Shown here one piece after another: positions 1 through 6,442 of a DNA stretch of 6,806 bases (position 1 is the first letter of the stretch; each line of letters opens with the position of its first letter). Position numbers and translations under genes: made by a program. The stretch covers positions 1 to 6,806 of the forward strand of contig QFNN01000139.1 in the NCBI GenBank assembly GCA_003240855.1, written 5' to 3'. The notes beneath the pieces were generated by a model that ran no database searches, had not been told where the DNA came from, and saw only the letters and a program-made list of their open reading frames with translations. Source of the DNA: Sphingomonas sanxanigenens (GTDB taxonomy: Bacteria; Pseudomonadota; Alphaproteobacteria; Sphingomonadales; Sphingomonadaceae).

Positions 1-4
1 GCCT

Positions 5-1424
5 GTTGCAGCTGGACCGCGATTTCTGAATGGCTATGCTCTGCCACCCTTCGGTTCGCCTTATATCGATGTTGCAGCTGGACCGCGATTTCTGAATGGC
101 TATGCTTTTGGGTTCCCTTTGGAACGCCTATTCCTCGTTGCAGCTGGACCGCGATTTCTGAATGGCTATGCTGATCATGCATGCGTCTAAATCGCGCTCG
201 AAGTTGCAGCTGGACCGCGATTTCTGAATGGCTATGCTGGATATCAATGCTTCTGCCGGCGTGAACACGTTGCAGCTGGACCGCGATTTCTGAATGGCTA
301 TGCTGGGGCTGAGGGGCAGCCAGGCGACCGCTGAGTTGCAGCTGGACCGCGATTTCTGAATGGCTATGCTCCGATGAACGAGCACCCAATCAGCGCCTGG
401 TTGCAGCTGGACCGCGATTTCTGAATGGCTATGCTTGCCCGAAACGGTGGAAGACCCGTTCAACCGTTGCAGCTGGACCGCGATTTCTGAATGGCTATGC
501 TCAGCGCCAGATTTTTGCGCAGGCGACCAGTGTTGCAGCTGGACCGCGATTTCTGAATGGCTATGCTAATAGGCGTTCCGAACGGAACCCACACACTGTT
601 GCAGCTGGACCGCGATTTCTGAATGGCTATGCTGGTCAGGGCGGTCCATGCTGTCGATCTCCAGTTGCAGCTGGACCGCGATTTCTGAATGGCTATGCTC
701 CGCGGCGACATCGAGAAGCAGGAAAAGGAGTTGCAGCTGGACCGCGATTTCTGAATGGCTATGCTGCATCTGGCCCGAGACCGAAGCAAAGGTCCGTTGC
801 AGCTGGACCGCGATTTCTGAATGGCTATGCTCGCGCGAGCGAGATGCGCTGACCTCGGTGGTTGCAGCTGGACCGCGATTTCTGAATGGCTATGCTGAAG
901 AACTTTGAGGTTCGCCGCGATGATCGGTTGCAGCTGGACCGCGATTTCTGAATGGCTATGCTCGTGGAAGCTGATCAATAGTCCGAGCGAAGGTTGCAGC
1001 TGGACCGCGATTTCTGAATGGCTATGCTCCTCATGGATCGTGCGCGTCGGGGGCGTGGGTTGCAGCTGGACCGCGATTTCTGAATGGCTATGCTGTTACT
1101 GACGTATTGGCGGAACGTCGTTCCGTTGCAGCTGGACCGCGATTTCTGAATGGCTATGCTCACGATATTCGAGCGGACACCAGCCCATGTGTTGCAGCTG
1201 GACCGCGATTTCTGAATGGCTATGCTATCGAACAGGGCGATGCCGTCGTTCATCAGGTTGCAGCTGGACCGCGATTTCTGAATGGCTATGCTTCGCCAAT
1301 TCATTTCATCGCGGCGGGAGGCGTTGCAGCTGGACCGCGATTTCTGAATGGCTATGCTAGAGGTTGGGCAGGCCCGCGAAACCGGTAAGTTGCAGCTGGA
1401 CCGCGATTTCTGAATGGCTATGCT
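5..1424 (+). CRISPR. Type II-C CRISPR array, 22 repeats and 21 spacers, incomplete at the left edge
   Basis: A 36-bp unit starting GTTGCAGCTGGACC and ending GAATGGCTATGCT recurs 22 times, at 5, 71, 137, 203, 269, 335, 400, 466, 532, 598, 664, 730, 796, 861, 927, 993, 1059, 1125, 1191, 1257, 1323 and 1389. All copies look identical by eye. Spacers are 30 bp except two of 29 bp (371-399 and 832-860). The first repeat starts only 4 bases into the window, so the array probably continues to the left. Transcription on the plus strand is inferred because the tracrRNA anti-repeat and its terminator are on that strand. The GTTG 5' end is also usual for II-C repeats in crRNA sense. The last six bases, TATGCT, resemble a -10 box. 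In Neisseria meningitidis II-C, each repeat ends in a promoter that starts transcription in the next spacer, and the same may hold here, although no good -35 is visible. The cas2-proximal terminal repeat is not degenerate. Confidence 0.98.
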
Positions 1425-1477
1425 GGATGAGCGCCCAACTGGTTGATAGAGAACCGGAAAAGTGCCCATCCAGCATA
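1419..1477. repeat. Inverted repeat joining the last CRISPR repeat to the array-cas2 gap
   Basis: TATGCTGGATG at 1419-1429 (the last six bases of the final repeat plus five) is the exact reverse complement of CATCCAGCATA at 1467-1477. Between them CTGGTT and AACCGG can form an inner stem with one wobble pair. The region 1425-1496 between array and cas2 has no gene and no further repeat. The structure could mark the array end or a transcript 3' end, but no T-tract follows on the plus strand. Function is unknown. Confidence 0.5.
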
Positions 1478-1496
1478 CCAAAAATCGGCATCACCC

Positions 1497-1826
1497 TTAG
1501 AACAAAGCAAGCTGCTCCGGATTCTTTCGCTGCCGCCGGCGGCGCTGACTCGAGAATCGGACGATGTTTTCATATTGTTTGTCCGTGAATGTGAGGATGT
1601 GAACCTCTCCCCGCTCGGGTAGATTCGCCTCAATCCGGCGCAGGTAGGTTTCGTAGTGTTCCTTGCCATTGCAGAACCGAGCATAGATTGAAAACTGGCT
1701 CATTTCAAAGCCTTCATCCAGCAGGAACTCGCGGAATTTTGCCGCCTCGCGGGCATGTTCCTTGGTGTCCACCGGTAGGTCGAACATCACGAAAATCCAC
1801 ATAAGCCGGTATCCGCTCAAGATCAT
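1497..1826 (-). CDS. cas2: CRISPR-associated endoribonuclease-fold protein Cas2 (adaptation)
   Basis: This encodes 109 aa, normal length for Cas2. Cas2 is the structural dimer that joins two Cas1 dimers in the spacer-integration complex. The first ferredoxin-fold strand reads MWIFVMFDLPVDTKEHAR, with the conserved Asp at residue 16, followed by KFREFLLDEGFEMSQFSIYAR, typical of Cas2 from type II systems. The start ATG at 1826 lies 3 bases after the cas1 stop (TGA, TCC, ATG), so translational coupling is likely. A second in-frame Met at residue 9, immediately before the conserved strand, is a possible alternative start; neither has a strong ribosome site. It is the last gene of the cas9-cas1-cas2 operon. 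The C-terminus is Arg-rich (SSQRRRRQRKN), ending at TAA 72 bases from the last CRISPR repeat. Confidence 0.95.
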   Translation of the reverse strand: MILSGYRLMWIFVMFDLPVDTKEHAREAAKFREFLLDEGFEMSQFSIYARFCNGKEHYETYLRRIEANLPERGEVHILTFTDKQYENIVRFSSQRRRRQRKNPEQLALF

Positions 1827-1829
1827 GGA

Positions 1830-2756
1830 TCAGTGCGCCGCTGCATGGCCAAAGCTGGCCCAGGACAAGGCGTCAGGAGGCTCGAACAGCGTCAAGACCT
1901 GCTTCCTGTCCTCGAAGCTACGGGCAAGAGACTGGGCCATGCGCTGGCTTGCTACGGAAACAGGCGATATGTTCCCGCCGATCCTCACATCATGTCCGAT
2001 CAGACGCGCGAGGCGCAGCTTGGCTTCGGACGTAACCGAGTCGACACCCTCGTCCACCATCCGCTGGACGAGATTATCCACCAACGGCCGGAACGGCTCG
2101 ACAAGATCATCTGCCAACGCAAAGCCATTCAGCCGGTTATGATGATGCAGGCCGATCGTCGGGTGCAAGCCAGCGGCGATGATGGACCGGGCCACGCAGG
2201 ATCGCATAACCGTATAGCCGTAATTGAGGAGCGCGTTAGCTCCATCGGCACCCTGATCCCGGCGAAAATTCGGCCCCATGAGGGCCGGCCAGTATCGTCG
2301 TGCCGCCTGGGCTTCCAGATTGTCGCCATCTCCCGAACGGACGCGCCTGGCCATCATGGCAAGGGCATTACCTTCGGGCCTGTCATGCGCGGACAGCAGA
2401 GAAGCCTGCATCTCGATCTTGGCGACAACAATCTGCCGCCAAAGCTGTTTCATCAGCGGACGGGGGGCATCCCATTGCGCGCGCATCTTGGCCGCTTGCG
2501 CATGATGGCCGTCGATTGGCGAAATCAGGGCAACGGGAGCGTGATTGGCGGCACACAACACGATGATCGCGCCGCGCCGCGCCAACTCGACCGCCAGGCT
2601 GGTCGTCCAGGTGACGCCATGCGCGTGGACGATGACCGCGCATATGTCATCAAGTGCTATGCGTCCCTGCTCCTGGCCGTCGAGCTTGACGATCAGAAAT
2701 CCGCGATAAGCGGACAAGTGCAAGCCATCGGTGGCAATATCGACAATTCGGTCCAT
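1830..2756 (-). CDS. cas1: CRISPR-associated integrase Cas1, type II-C
   Basis: This encodes 308 aa, the usual length for type II Cas1, the metal-dependent integrase that inserts spacers at the leader end of the array. The N-terminal beta domain (about 1-80) is followed by the alpha-helical catalytic domain. Expected metal ligands are visible: Glu148 in GDNLEAQAARRYWPAL, His204 in TIGLHHHNRLNGF, and Asp217 in LADDLVEPFRPLVDNL. The His-Asp distance of 13 matches E. coli Cas1 (H208/D221). The motif order and the EPFRP signature are strong family evidence. The start ATG at 2756 has AAAGG 7 bases upstream, but that site lies inside a hairpin (2760-2784). The gene follows cas9 by 49 bases and precedes cas2 by 3. 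No csn2 or cas4 is present, which fits II-C. All catalytic residues are intact, so the gene is probably functional. Confidence 0.97.
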   Translation of the reverse strand: MDRIVDIATDGLHLSAYRGFLIVKLDGQEQGRIALDDICAVIVHAHGVTWTTSLAVELARRGAIIVLCAANHAPVALISPIDGHHAQAAKMRAQWDAPRPLMKQLWRQIVVAKIEMQASLLSAHDRPEGNALAMMARRVRSGDGDNLEAQAARRYWPALMGPNFRRDQGADGANALLNYGYTVMRSCVARSIIAAGLHPTIGLHHHNRLNGFALADDLVEPFRPLVDNLVQRMVDEGVDSVTSEAKLRLARLIGHDVRIGGNISPVSVASQRMAQSLARSFEDRKQVLTLFEPPDALSWASFGHAAAH

Positions 2757-2759
2757 AAA

Positions 2760-2784
2760 GCAGCCTTTCGCGCGAGAAGGCTGC
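2760..2784 (-). promoter_or_regulatory. Hairpin enclosing the cas1 ribosome binding site
   Basis: In the mRNA sense the cas9-cas1 gap contains GCAGCCTT, a 9-base loop, and AAGGCTGC: an exact 8-bp stem ending three bases before the cas1 ATG. The only plausible Shine-Dalgarno sequence (AAAGG, 7 bases from ATG) is in the 3' arm and would be paired when folded. This suggests lower or conditional translation of cas1-cas2 relative to cas9. A poor terminator or attenuator is a weaker alternative, since only TTT follows. Confidence 0.55.
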
Positions 2785-2805
2785 CATATTATGGATAATG
2801 ACTAG

Positions 2806-5800
2806 TTAACGCGGGCCTGGATCAAAGATGCGGCCAAGTTCGTCAATGCGAACCTGACGTGCTTTCATGTTCCTGAGCGCCGACGCCCCCGGTCCATAGA
2901 ACTTGAATGGATCATCGCGATCTTTATTACGCTCAGCCATATTTCCCGCTTCATTGTGCTCGATCAGGAAAATCTGGCCGTTTTGCCCATATTTCTGAAC
3001 CCGCATAATTTGGCGAGGCGCGCCGCCACGCTCAATTGCAATAAGATCGTTCTGCTTGAGGCTCAGCACCTTCTTCGCGGCCGGGTGGGGGCGCTGTTCA
3101 ACGTAACCCGGCTGGTGAAGATCGAAGGTCGAGATTATGCCGGATTGAGCATGGCCATTTCGGTCCTTCCAATGGGTTATCCATCGGCCGTCCGGCATCT
3201 GCCAGACATTATAGCGTGCATTGGAATCGCCCAGATAGCCCTTGTAGGGCTTTCCCGCCCGATCGCTGATCGGAATGAGTGTGAGTCCCTCCCGAACCCG
3301 CACCCGGCGAATGCCCTTGAACTGCGCATGGGTGCGGGAAAAGTCGAGCAAGGCCTTCTCGAACTCCTTGCCGGAAAGATCGCGCGTCGCTGTCCATAAC
3401 GCATCGCGCAGCGTGGCATCGGGAATGCGATCCGGATCGGCGATGTCCTTGGGTGTCAGGCTGGCAAGCGGAACACGGTGGACGACGACGGGCAAACCCG
3501 TATCGCTGGTCAGGCCGGTAAAGCCATACGCCGTGTCGTTGTGCAATTTGCCGGCCGTAATGTCCCGCCCCCGTTCGGGCTTGCTTTGGCGGCCATGATC
3601 CGCCTTGTGACTCACGGTCGCGGCCAGAAGCTTCTCGCGCAGTTCGTCGCGGAAACGGCGGTCGTTTGGATGCTCCGCCCACGGCATAGGCAATTCTTCA
3701 AACAGCCTGTCGAGATTCTGCTTTTCGGCGCGCGCCGCCGCCTTCGCAATTTCCGCGATCAACCCCGGCGTCATGATGCCGACCACGGCAGCGTCGATCG
3801 CGTGATGACGATGATCGAGGCGGTTCTTGGGCGCATTGCTGTTCTGATTTTCCACCCAGTTATGATCGGGCAGAATGGAGTTAAGATCCCATAGACGCCG
3901 CAGCATCGCGGTCATCCCGCCATGGACGGCGAATACATGCCGCTCGCCCCGTTCGGGATAGATGCAAGCCAGATATTTCGCGGCAATGCGGGTGAGATAT
4001 TGGGTGTCGATCAGTTGCCGGGGCAGGAAACTATCTTCCTCCGCCGTGTAGCGGTCCCGTGCGTCCGGACCGAAGCGCCATTGTTTCGAGCGGTGAAGGT
4101 GCGCAACCTGCTCCTGGATGATGGACCATCTGTCGGGATCATGGCCCCAACGCTCCCAAGGGGTCTGATCGCCTTTCTGCCGGTTGCAGCGAACATGACT
4201 GAGCACCTTGTTGCCGATGCCGTCGTCGAAGCATTGGGAGTAAGGGATGATATGCTCTATCTCCACCTCGCCGTTCTGGATCATGCGTTGGCTGATCTGC
4301 TCACCGCAAAAGGGACAGCGGCGATTCAGTGCGTCACTGGGGTTTAACTCGGTCCACAACCGCAGGATCAGTCGGTTGCGCCCGGTGTCGCGGACGCCCA
4401 TCGTGTCCAGCTTCGCGCCGCGATCTCGTGCGGCATCGGTGTTGTCCTTGAGTTGCCGGTTGTAGGCGACCTTCTCCTTTTCGTTGAGCTTCAGCTCCCG
4501 CGCCAGTTCGACGAAAATATAATCGGGCTTTCCGTGAATGCGAATGATCGCGTTCACCAGTTTGGTAAGTTGGTTCAGCCCGATATGGACTGTGGGATTG
4601 GTGATCTTGCCGAACCGGCGTTCGTTCTCGTCGCCGTATTCCGGCTTGCCCGGTGCAATCTCGCGCGAAAGGATTTTGCCATAATAAGGGAGCTGGTCGA
4701 ATTCCTCCCCTGTTCGGAAATCGCTGTGATGAAATCCAGCCCGTTTTGCGGCTTCGGCGTAGGTGCAGACATCAGCCTGCAATTCTTCGAGCAGCGCCGT
4801 TGTCGCCGTCAAGCCAAAGCGCCCATGTCCTTCGGGCAGTTTCGCGTTGGCGACAGCCAGCGCAGCGTCATCGTCCAGCCCATATCCGGTTTTCAGCCAG
4901 GTTAGCAGGGCTTCACTATCCTCCTCTTCGAGCAGCCGGTCGATGATCGTCCATTGCTCCTCGGCGCTGAAATGGAACCAGCGCGTACCGAACAGCTTCT
5001 TGGCTGATAGTTCGGCGCGCACCTCATCACCGTCCAGCGCCTTGCGGTTTTCGCTTTCCTTGTTGAAACGCTCGCCGTCCTTGAGTTTCAGCGTCTTGCC
5101 CAGCATTTCGAAAGAGACTGACTTTTTGTCCTGCAACTTCAGGATCAGGGCATCGCGTTCATCGAGCGTCAGCGGGCGTCCGCCTTCGCCCGGCGCAACC
5201 ACCCTGAGCTGGTTGACTTCCTCATACAGGCGGCGCTGCTGGAACAGCGGATGCGCCTTAGGCAGGCGCTTCTCGTCCGCCGGAACGCCATTGATTCCCG
5301 CGAAGGTGCAATGGCCAACGACCTGCGGTTTCAACTCGCGCTGGTATTCGATCACGCGGAAAATGTCATTCCACGCCTGCTCTGTCAGCAATTCCGGATG
5401 CCAGACCTTCTGCTTCTCCCAGATGGCGCGGAACTCGTCCAGCACATGGCGGCGGTCTGGATAGAAATCATAGGCCTTACTGTCTGCGCGCATCCTGACG
5501 CGCTTGCCCGCCATGCCATCGAATTCATGATCGCGCTTGGTCAGAAACTCACCCAGAGTCCGCGCGCCCAGTCTCCGCATTTCCTCATCGAGCAGCTTGG
5601 TGGCCGTGGCGATCTTGCCGTCTTCGCCCGCCTTCGACGTGCGCTCCGCCTTGCGGTTGGACTTGAACCCGCGCCGCTGGTTGAGCTGGAACAGCGCCCG
5701 CCCGATCTCATGTGGTTCCAGCTTCTCGTCGAGCGCGCGAACGCGCAACGCATAGGGGTCTTGCGTTTCCAGCGCCTTGGCCTGTTTGGGATCGGCGGGG

Positions 5801-6051
5801 AGCAACCCATGCCGACGCAATTCCCGTAACATGGCCGTGCGTCGCCCGATATAGCGGTCCCGCCGCCGCCTTGCCCCGCGCGCCTCCCGCCGTTTGACTG
5901 CCAGCGGGGTGCCAGACCCGGAGACTGCGAGCTTCGACGGCTCCCGCCCGTCCGAAAAGATGCGCACGCCGATGTCGCGGATGATATCACCGTCATAGAG
6001 GCACCATCCGATGCTGTTGGTGCCGATGTCGAGACCTAGTCTGGTTGCCAT
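2806..6051 (-). CDS. cas9: Cas9, type II-C RNA-guided DNA endonuclease
   Basis: This encodes 1081 aa, very close to N. meningitidis Cas9 (1082 aa). Cas9 cuts both strands of DNA matched by a crRNA:tracrRNA guide. Numbering from the ATG at 6051: RuvC-I RLGLDIGTNSIGW with Asp8; Arg-rich bridge helix near 50-72 (VKRREARGARRRRDRYIGRR); recognition lobe roughly 80-480; RuvC-II YIFVELAREL with Glu515; HNH near 570-635 with EIEHIIPYSQCFDDG (His600) and Asn623 in RCNRQKGDQTPWE; RuvC-III LDHRHHAIDAAVV with His750 and Asp753; then the WED and PAM-interacting part to 1081. All nuclease residues are present, so it should be catalytically active. The HNH domain has Glu instead of Asp before the catalytic His, and a CPFC pair. 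A GTG codon directly before the ATG could also start the protein, but GGGGA lies 6 bases from the ATG and only 3 from the GTG, so ATG is preferred. It is the first gene of the cas9-cas1-cas2 operon. Confidence 0.98.
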   Translation of the reverse strand: MATRLGLDIGTNSIGWCLYDGDIIRDIGVRIFSDGREPSKLAVSGSGTPLAVKRREARGARRRRDRYIGRRTAMLRELRRHGLLPADPKQAKALETQDPYALRVRALDEKLEPHEIGRALFQLNQRRGFKSNRKAERTSKAGEDGKIATATKLLDEEMRRLGARTLGEFLTKRDHEFDGMAGKRVRMRADSKAYDFYPDRRHVLDEFRAIWEKQKVWHPELLTEQAWNDIFRVIEYQRELKPQVVGHCTFAGINGVPADEKRLPKAHPLFQQRRLYEEVNQLRVVAPGEGGRPLTLDERDALILKLQDKKSVSFEMLGKTLKLKDGERFNKESENRKALDGDEVRAELSAKKLFGTRWFHFSAEEQWTIIDRLLEEEDSEALLTWLKTGYGLDDDAALAVANAKLPEGHGRFGLTATTALLEELQADVCTYAEAAKRAGFHHSDFRTGEEFDQLPYYGKILSREIAPGKPEYGDENERRFGKITNPTVHIGLNQLTKLVNAIIRIHGKPDYIFVELARELKLNEKEKVAYNRQLKDNTDAARDRGAKLDTMGVRDTGRNRLILRLWTELNPSDALNRRCPFCGEQISQRMIQNGEVEIEHIIPYSQCFDDGIGNKVLSHVRCNRQKGDQTPWERWGHDPDRWSIIQEQVAHLHRSKQWRFGPDARDRYTAEEDSFLPRQLIDTQYLTRIAAKYLACIYPERGERHVFAVHGGMTAMLRRLWDLNSILPDHNWVENQNSNAPKNRLDHRHHAIDAAVVGIMTPGLIAEIAKAAARAEKQNLDRLFEELPMPWAEHPNDRRFRDELREKLLAATVSHKADHGRQSKPERGRDITAGKLHNDTAYGFTGLTSDTGLPVVVHRVPLASLTPKDIADPDRIPDATLRDALWTATRDLSGKEFEKALLDFSRTHAQFKGIRRVRVREGLTLIPISDRAGKPYKGYLGDSNARYNVWQMPDGRWITHWKDRNGHAQSGIISTFDLHQPGYVEQRPHPAAKKVLSLKQNDLIAIERGGAPRQIMRVQKYGQNGQIFLIEHNEAGNMAERNKDRDDPFKFYGPGASALRNMKARQVRIDELGRIFDPGPR

Positions 6052-6057
6052 CACATA

Positions 6058-6073
6058 TCCCCGCCCAAGGCGG
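6058..6073 (-). promoter_or_regulatory. cas9 ribosome binding site with adjoining small hairpin
   Basis: In mRNA sense CCGCC-UUG-GGCGG (6073-6061) is a 5-bp stem directly followed by GGA. The Shine-Dalgarno GGGGA (6062-6058) is six bases from ATG 6051 and shares its first two G residues with the stem. It fixes the ATG as the likely start. Partial masking could dampen translation, but this is inference. The nine bases CCGCCCAAG (plus strand, 6061-6069) recur at 6117-6125 in the promoter. Confidence 0.5.
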
Positions 6074-6106
6074 CGCAGAGTTTAGCACGCGCCCACCCAT
6101 AGGATT

Positions 6107-6135
6107 ATGTTAACCTCCGCCCAAGCAAAGGTCAA
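6107..6135 (-). promoter_or_regulatory. Predicted promoter of the cas9-cas1-cas2 operon
   Basis: Reading the minus strand, TTGACC (6135-6130) is a good -35 box. Seventeen bases further TAACAT (6112-6107) is a moderate -10. The overlapping CATAAT (6109-6104) is a better hexamer but sits at a 20-bp spacing. Transcription would start near 6100, giving a leader of about 50 bases. The candidate RNA-guided target at 6150-6167 lies 15 bp upstream of the -35. Confidence 0.5.
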
Positions 6136-6149
6136 AAATAATCTGTAGT

Positions 6150-6167
6150 CATCACGCTTCCCGATTT
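6150..6167 (-). promoter_or_regulatory. Candidate Cas9 autoregulatory target upstream of the cas9 promoter
   Basis: The minus strand here reads AAATCGGGAAGCGTGATG, identical over 18 bases to 6357-6374 on the plus strand, which ends two bases before a degenerate CRISPR repeat. If that RNA loads Cas9, this is its non-target strand. The bases 3' of the match are AC, then TACAGATT. Counted after a 20-nt protospacer this gives N4GATT, the PAM of N. meningitidis Cas9. The PAM of this Cas9 is unknown, so the agreement may be chance. The rival reading is a terminal inverted repeat of a small mobile element (6150-6374), but no target duplication is visible. Confidence 0.55.
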
Positions 6168-6220
6168 TTTTCTTGACCGACCTAACACGCAAGCGCATTC
6201 CATACTCAGTGTGAAGACGC

Positions 6221-6259
6221 GCCGACGACGGTGCGGGGGCCAAACCGCACGTCGTCGGC
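6221..6259. repeat. Strong GC-rich hairpin in the cas9-tracrRNA intergenic region
   Basis: GCCGACGAC, one unpaired G, GTGCGG, an 8-base loop GGGCCAAA, CCGCAC and GTCGTCGGC form a 9 + 6 bp stem with a single bulge. No T-tract follows on either strand, so it is not a simple terminator. It could be the 5' structure of a long tracrRNA precursor, a protein-binding site or an element remnant. The surrounding 6168-6340 shows no credible gene: open frames here lack ribosome sites and cross the tracrRNA or promoter elements. Confidence 0.6.
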
Positions 6260-6341
6260 TAGCTCTGGCGGAGTTATCACGTTGAGTAGCATCAGGGAGT
6301 GGCGTCCACAACCATCCCCGAACACCGCAGATCGAATCACA

Positions 6342-6360
6342 ATTTCGAACTTTTCGAAAT
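6342..6360. promoter_or_regulatory. Perfect palindrome, possible operator for the long tracrRNA
   Basis: ATTTCGAA (6342-6349), CTT, TTCGAAAT (6353-6360) is an exact 8-bp inverted repeat with a 3-bp centre, the size of a typical repressor dimer site. It overlaps the first four bases of the 18-nt guide-like match, where a long tracrRNA transcript might begin. No regulator gene lies in the window, so the binding factor is unknown; it could instead be an RNA hairpin. Confidence 0.4.
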
Positions 6361-6376
6361 CGGGAAGCGTGATGCG

Positions 6377-6409
6377 GTTGCAATCGGACCTCCGATTTCT
6401 GAACTGCTT
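6377..6409 (+). repeat. Degenerate CRISPR repeat 1 upstream of the tracrRNA
   Basis: This copy reads GTTGCA, ATC, GGACC, TC, CGATTTCTGAA, CTGCTT. It aligns with the array repeat GTTGCA, GCT, GGACC, G, CGATTTCTGAA, TGGCTATGCT, so the ends and the core are conserved. Its three changed bases, ATC for GCT, improve pairing with the anti-repeat segment GGTTGTTAAC. It also contains AATCGGA-CC-TCCGATT (6382-6397), which can fold on itself and would compete with anti-repeat pairing. Confidence 0.8.
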
Positions 6410-6436
6410 GACGCGGACCGCGATTTCTGAAATGCT
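6408..6436 (+). promoter_or_regulatory. Predicted promoter of the short tracrRNA, overlapping repeat 2
   Basis: TTGACG (6408-6413) and AATGCT (6431-6436) are separated by exactly 17 bp, and transcription would begin about 7 bases later at 6443, the first base of the anti-repeat. The -10 corresponds to the TATGCT end of the array repeats, so both elements probably descend from the same sequence. Within a longer transcript the same DNA would be read through as the loop of the single guide. Confidence 0.65.
6415..6436 (+). repeat. Degenerate CRISPR repeat 2, inverted against the anti-repeat
   Basis: GGACCGCGATTTCTGAA (6415-6431) equals bases 10-26 of the array repeat exactly, followed by ATGCT, which matches the repeat's last five bases after a 5-base deletion. 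It forms a perfect 17-bp inverted repeat with the anti-repeat core at 6443-6459, separated by 11 bases. Its 3' end doubles as the -10 of the tracrRNA promoter. Confidence 0.85.
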
Positions 6437-6442
6437 CCAGCC

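Noticed and set aside
371..1454. Similarity between spacer 371-399 and the flank after the last repeat (GAGCACCCAA versus GAGCGCCCAA)
   Set aside because: Only about ten bases agree with one mismatch and no degenerate repeat follows the flank, so it is not a decayed terminal spacer.
128..1481. Several open frames with a recurring SIAIQKSRSSCN or CSWTAISEWLC motif
   Set aside because: They are translations of the CRISPR repeat; the near 66-bp periodicity keeps frames open. Not proteins.
1833..2798. A 321-codon open frame on the plus strand opposite cas1
   Set aside because: It is antisense to an intact Cas1 with all catalytic motifs. High GC produces long open frames opposite real genes, and the translation shows no recognisable domain.
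6173..6206. Promoter for the long tracrRNA from TTGACC at 6173-6178
   Set aside because: The -35 is good, but at 17 bp the -10 is CATTCC, and the better CATACT is at 22 bp. Too weak to list as a feature, although this could still be the long-form promoter.
6150..6374. A 225-bp MITE-like element with 18-bp terminal inverted repeats and an internal hairpin
   Set aside because: No flanking duplication is visible (AGT on the left, CGG on the right), and the right arm ends two bases before a CRISPR-repeat copy while the left arm lies beside the cas9 -35, which a random insertion would not explain. It stays the main rival to the self-guide reading.
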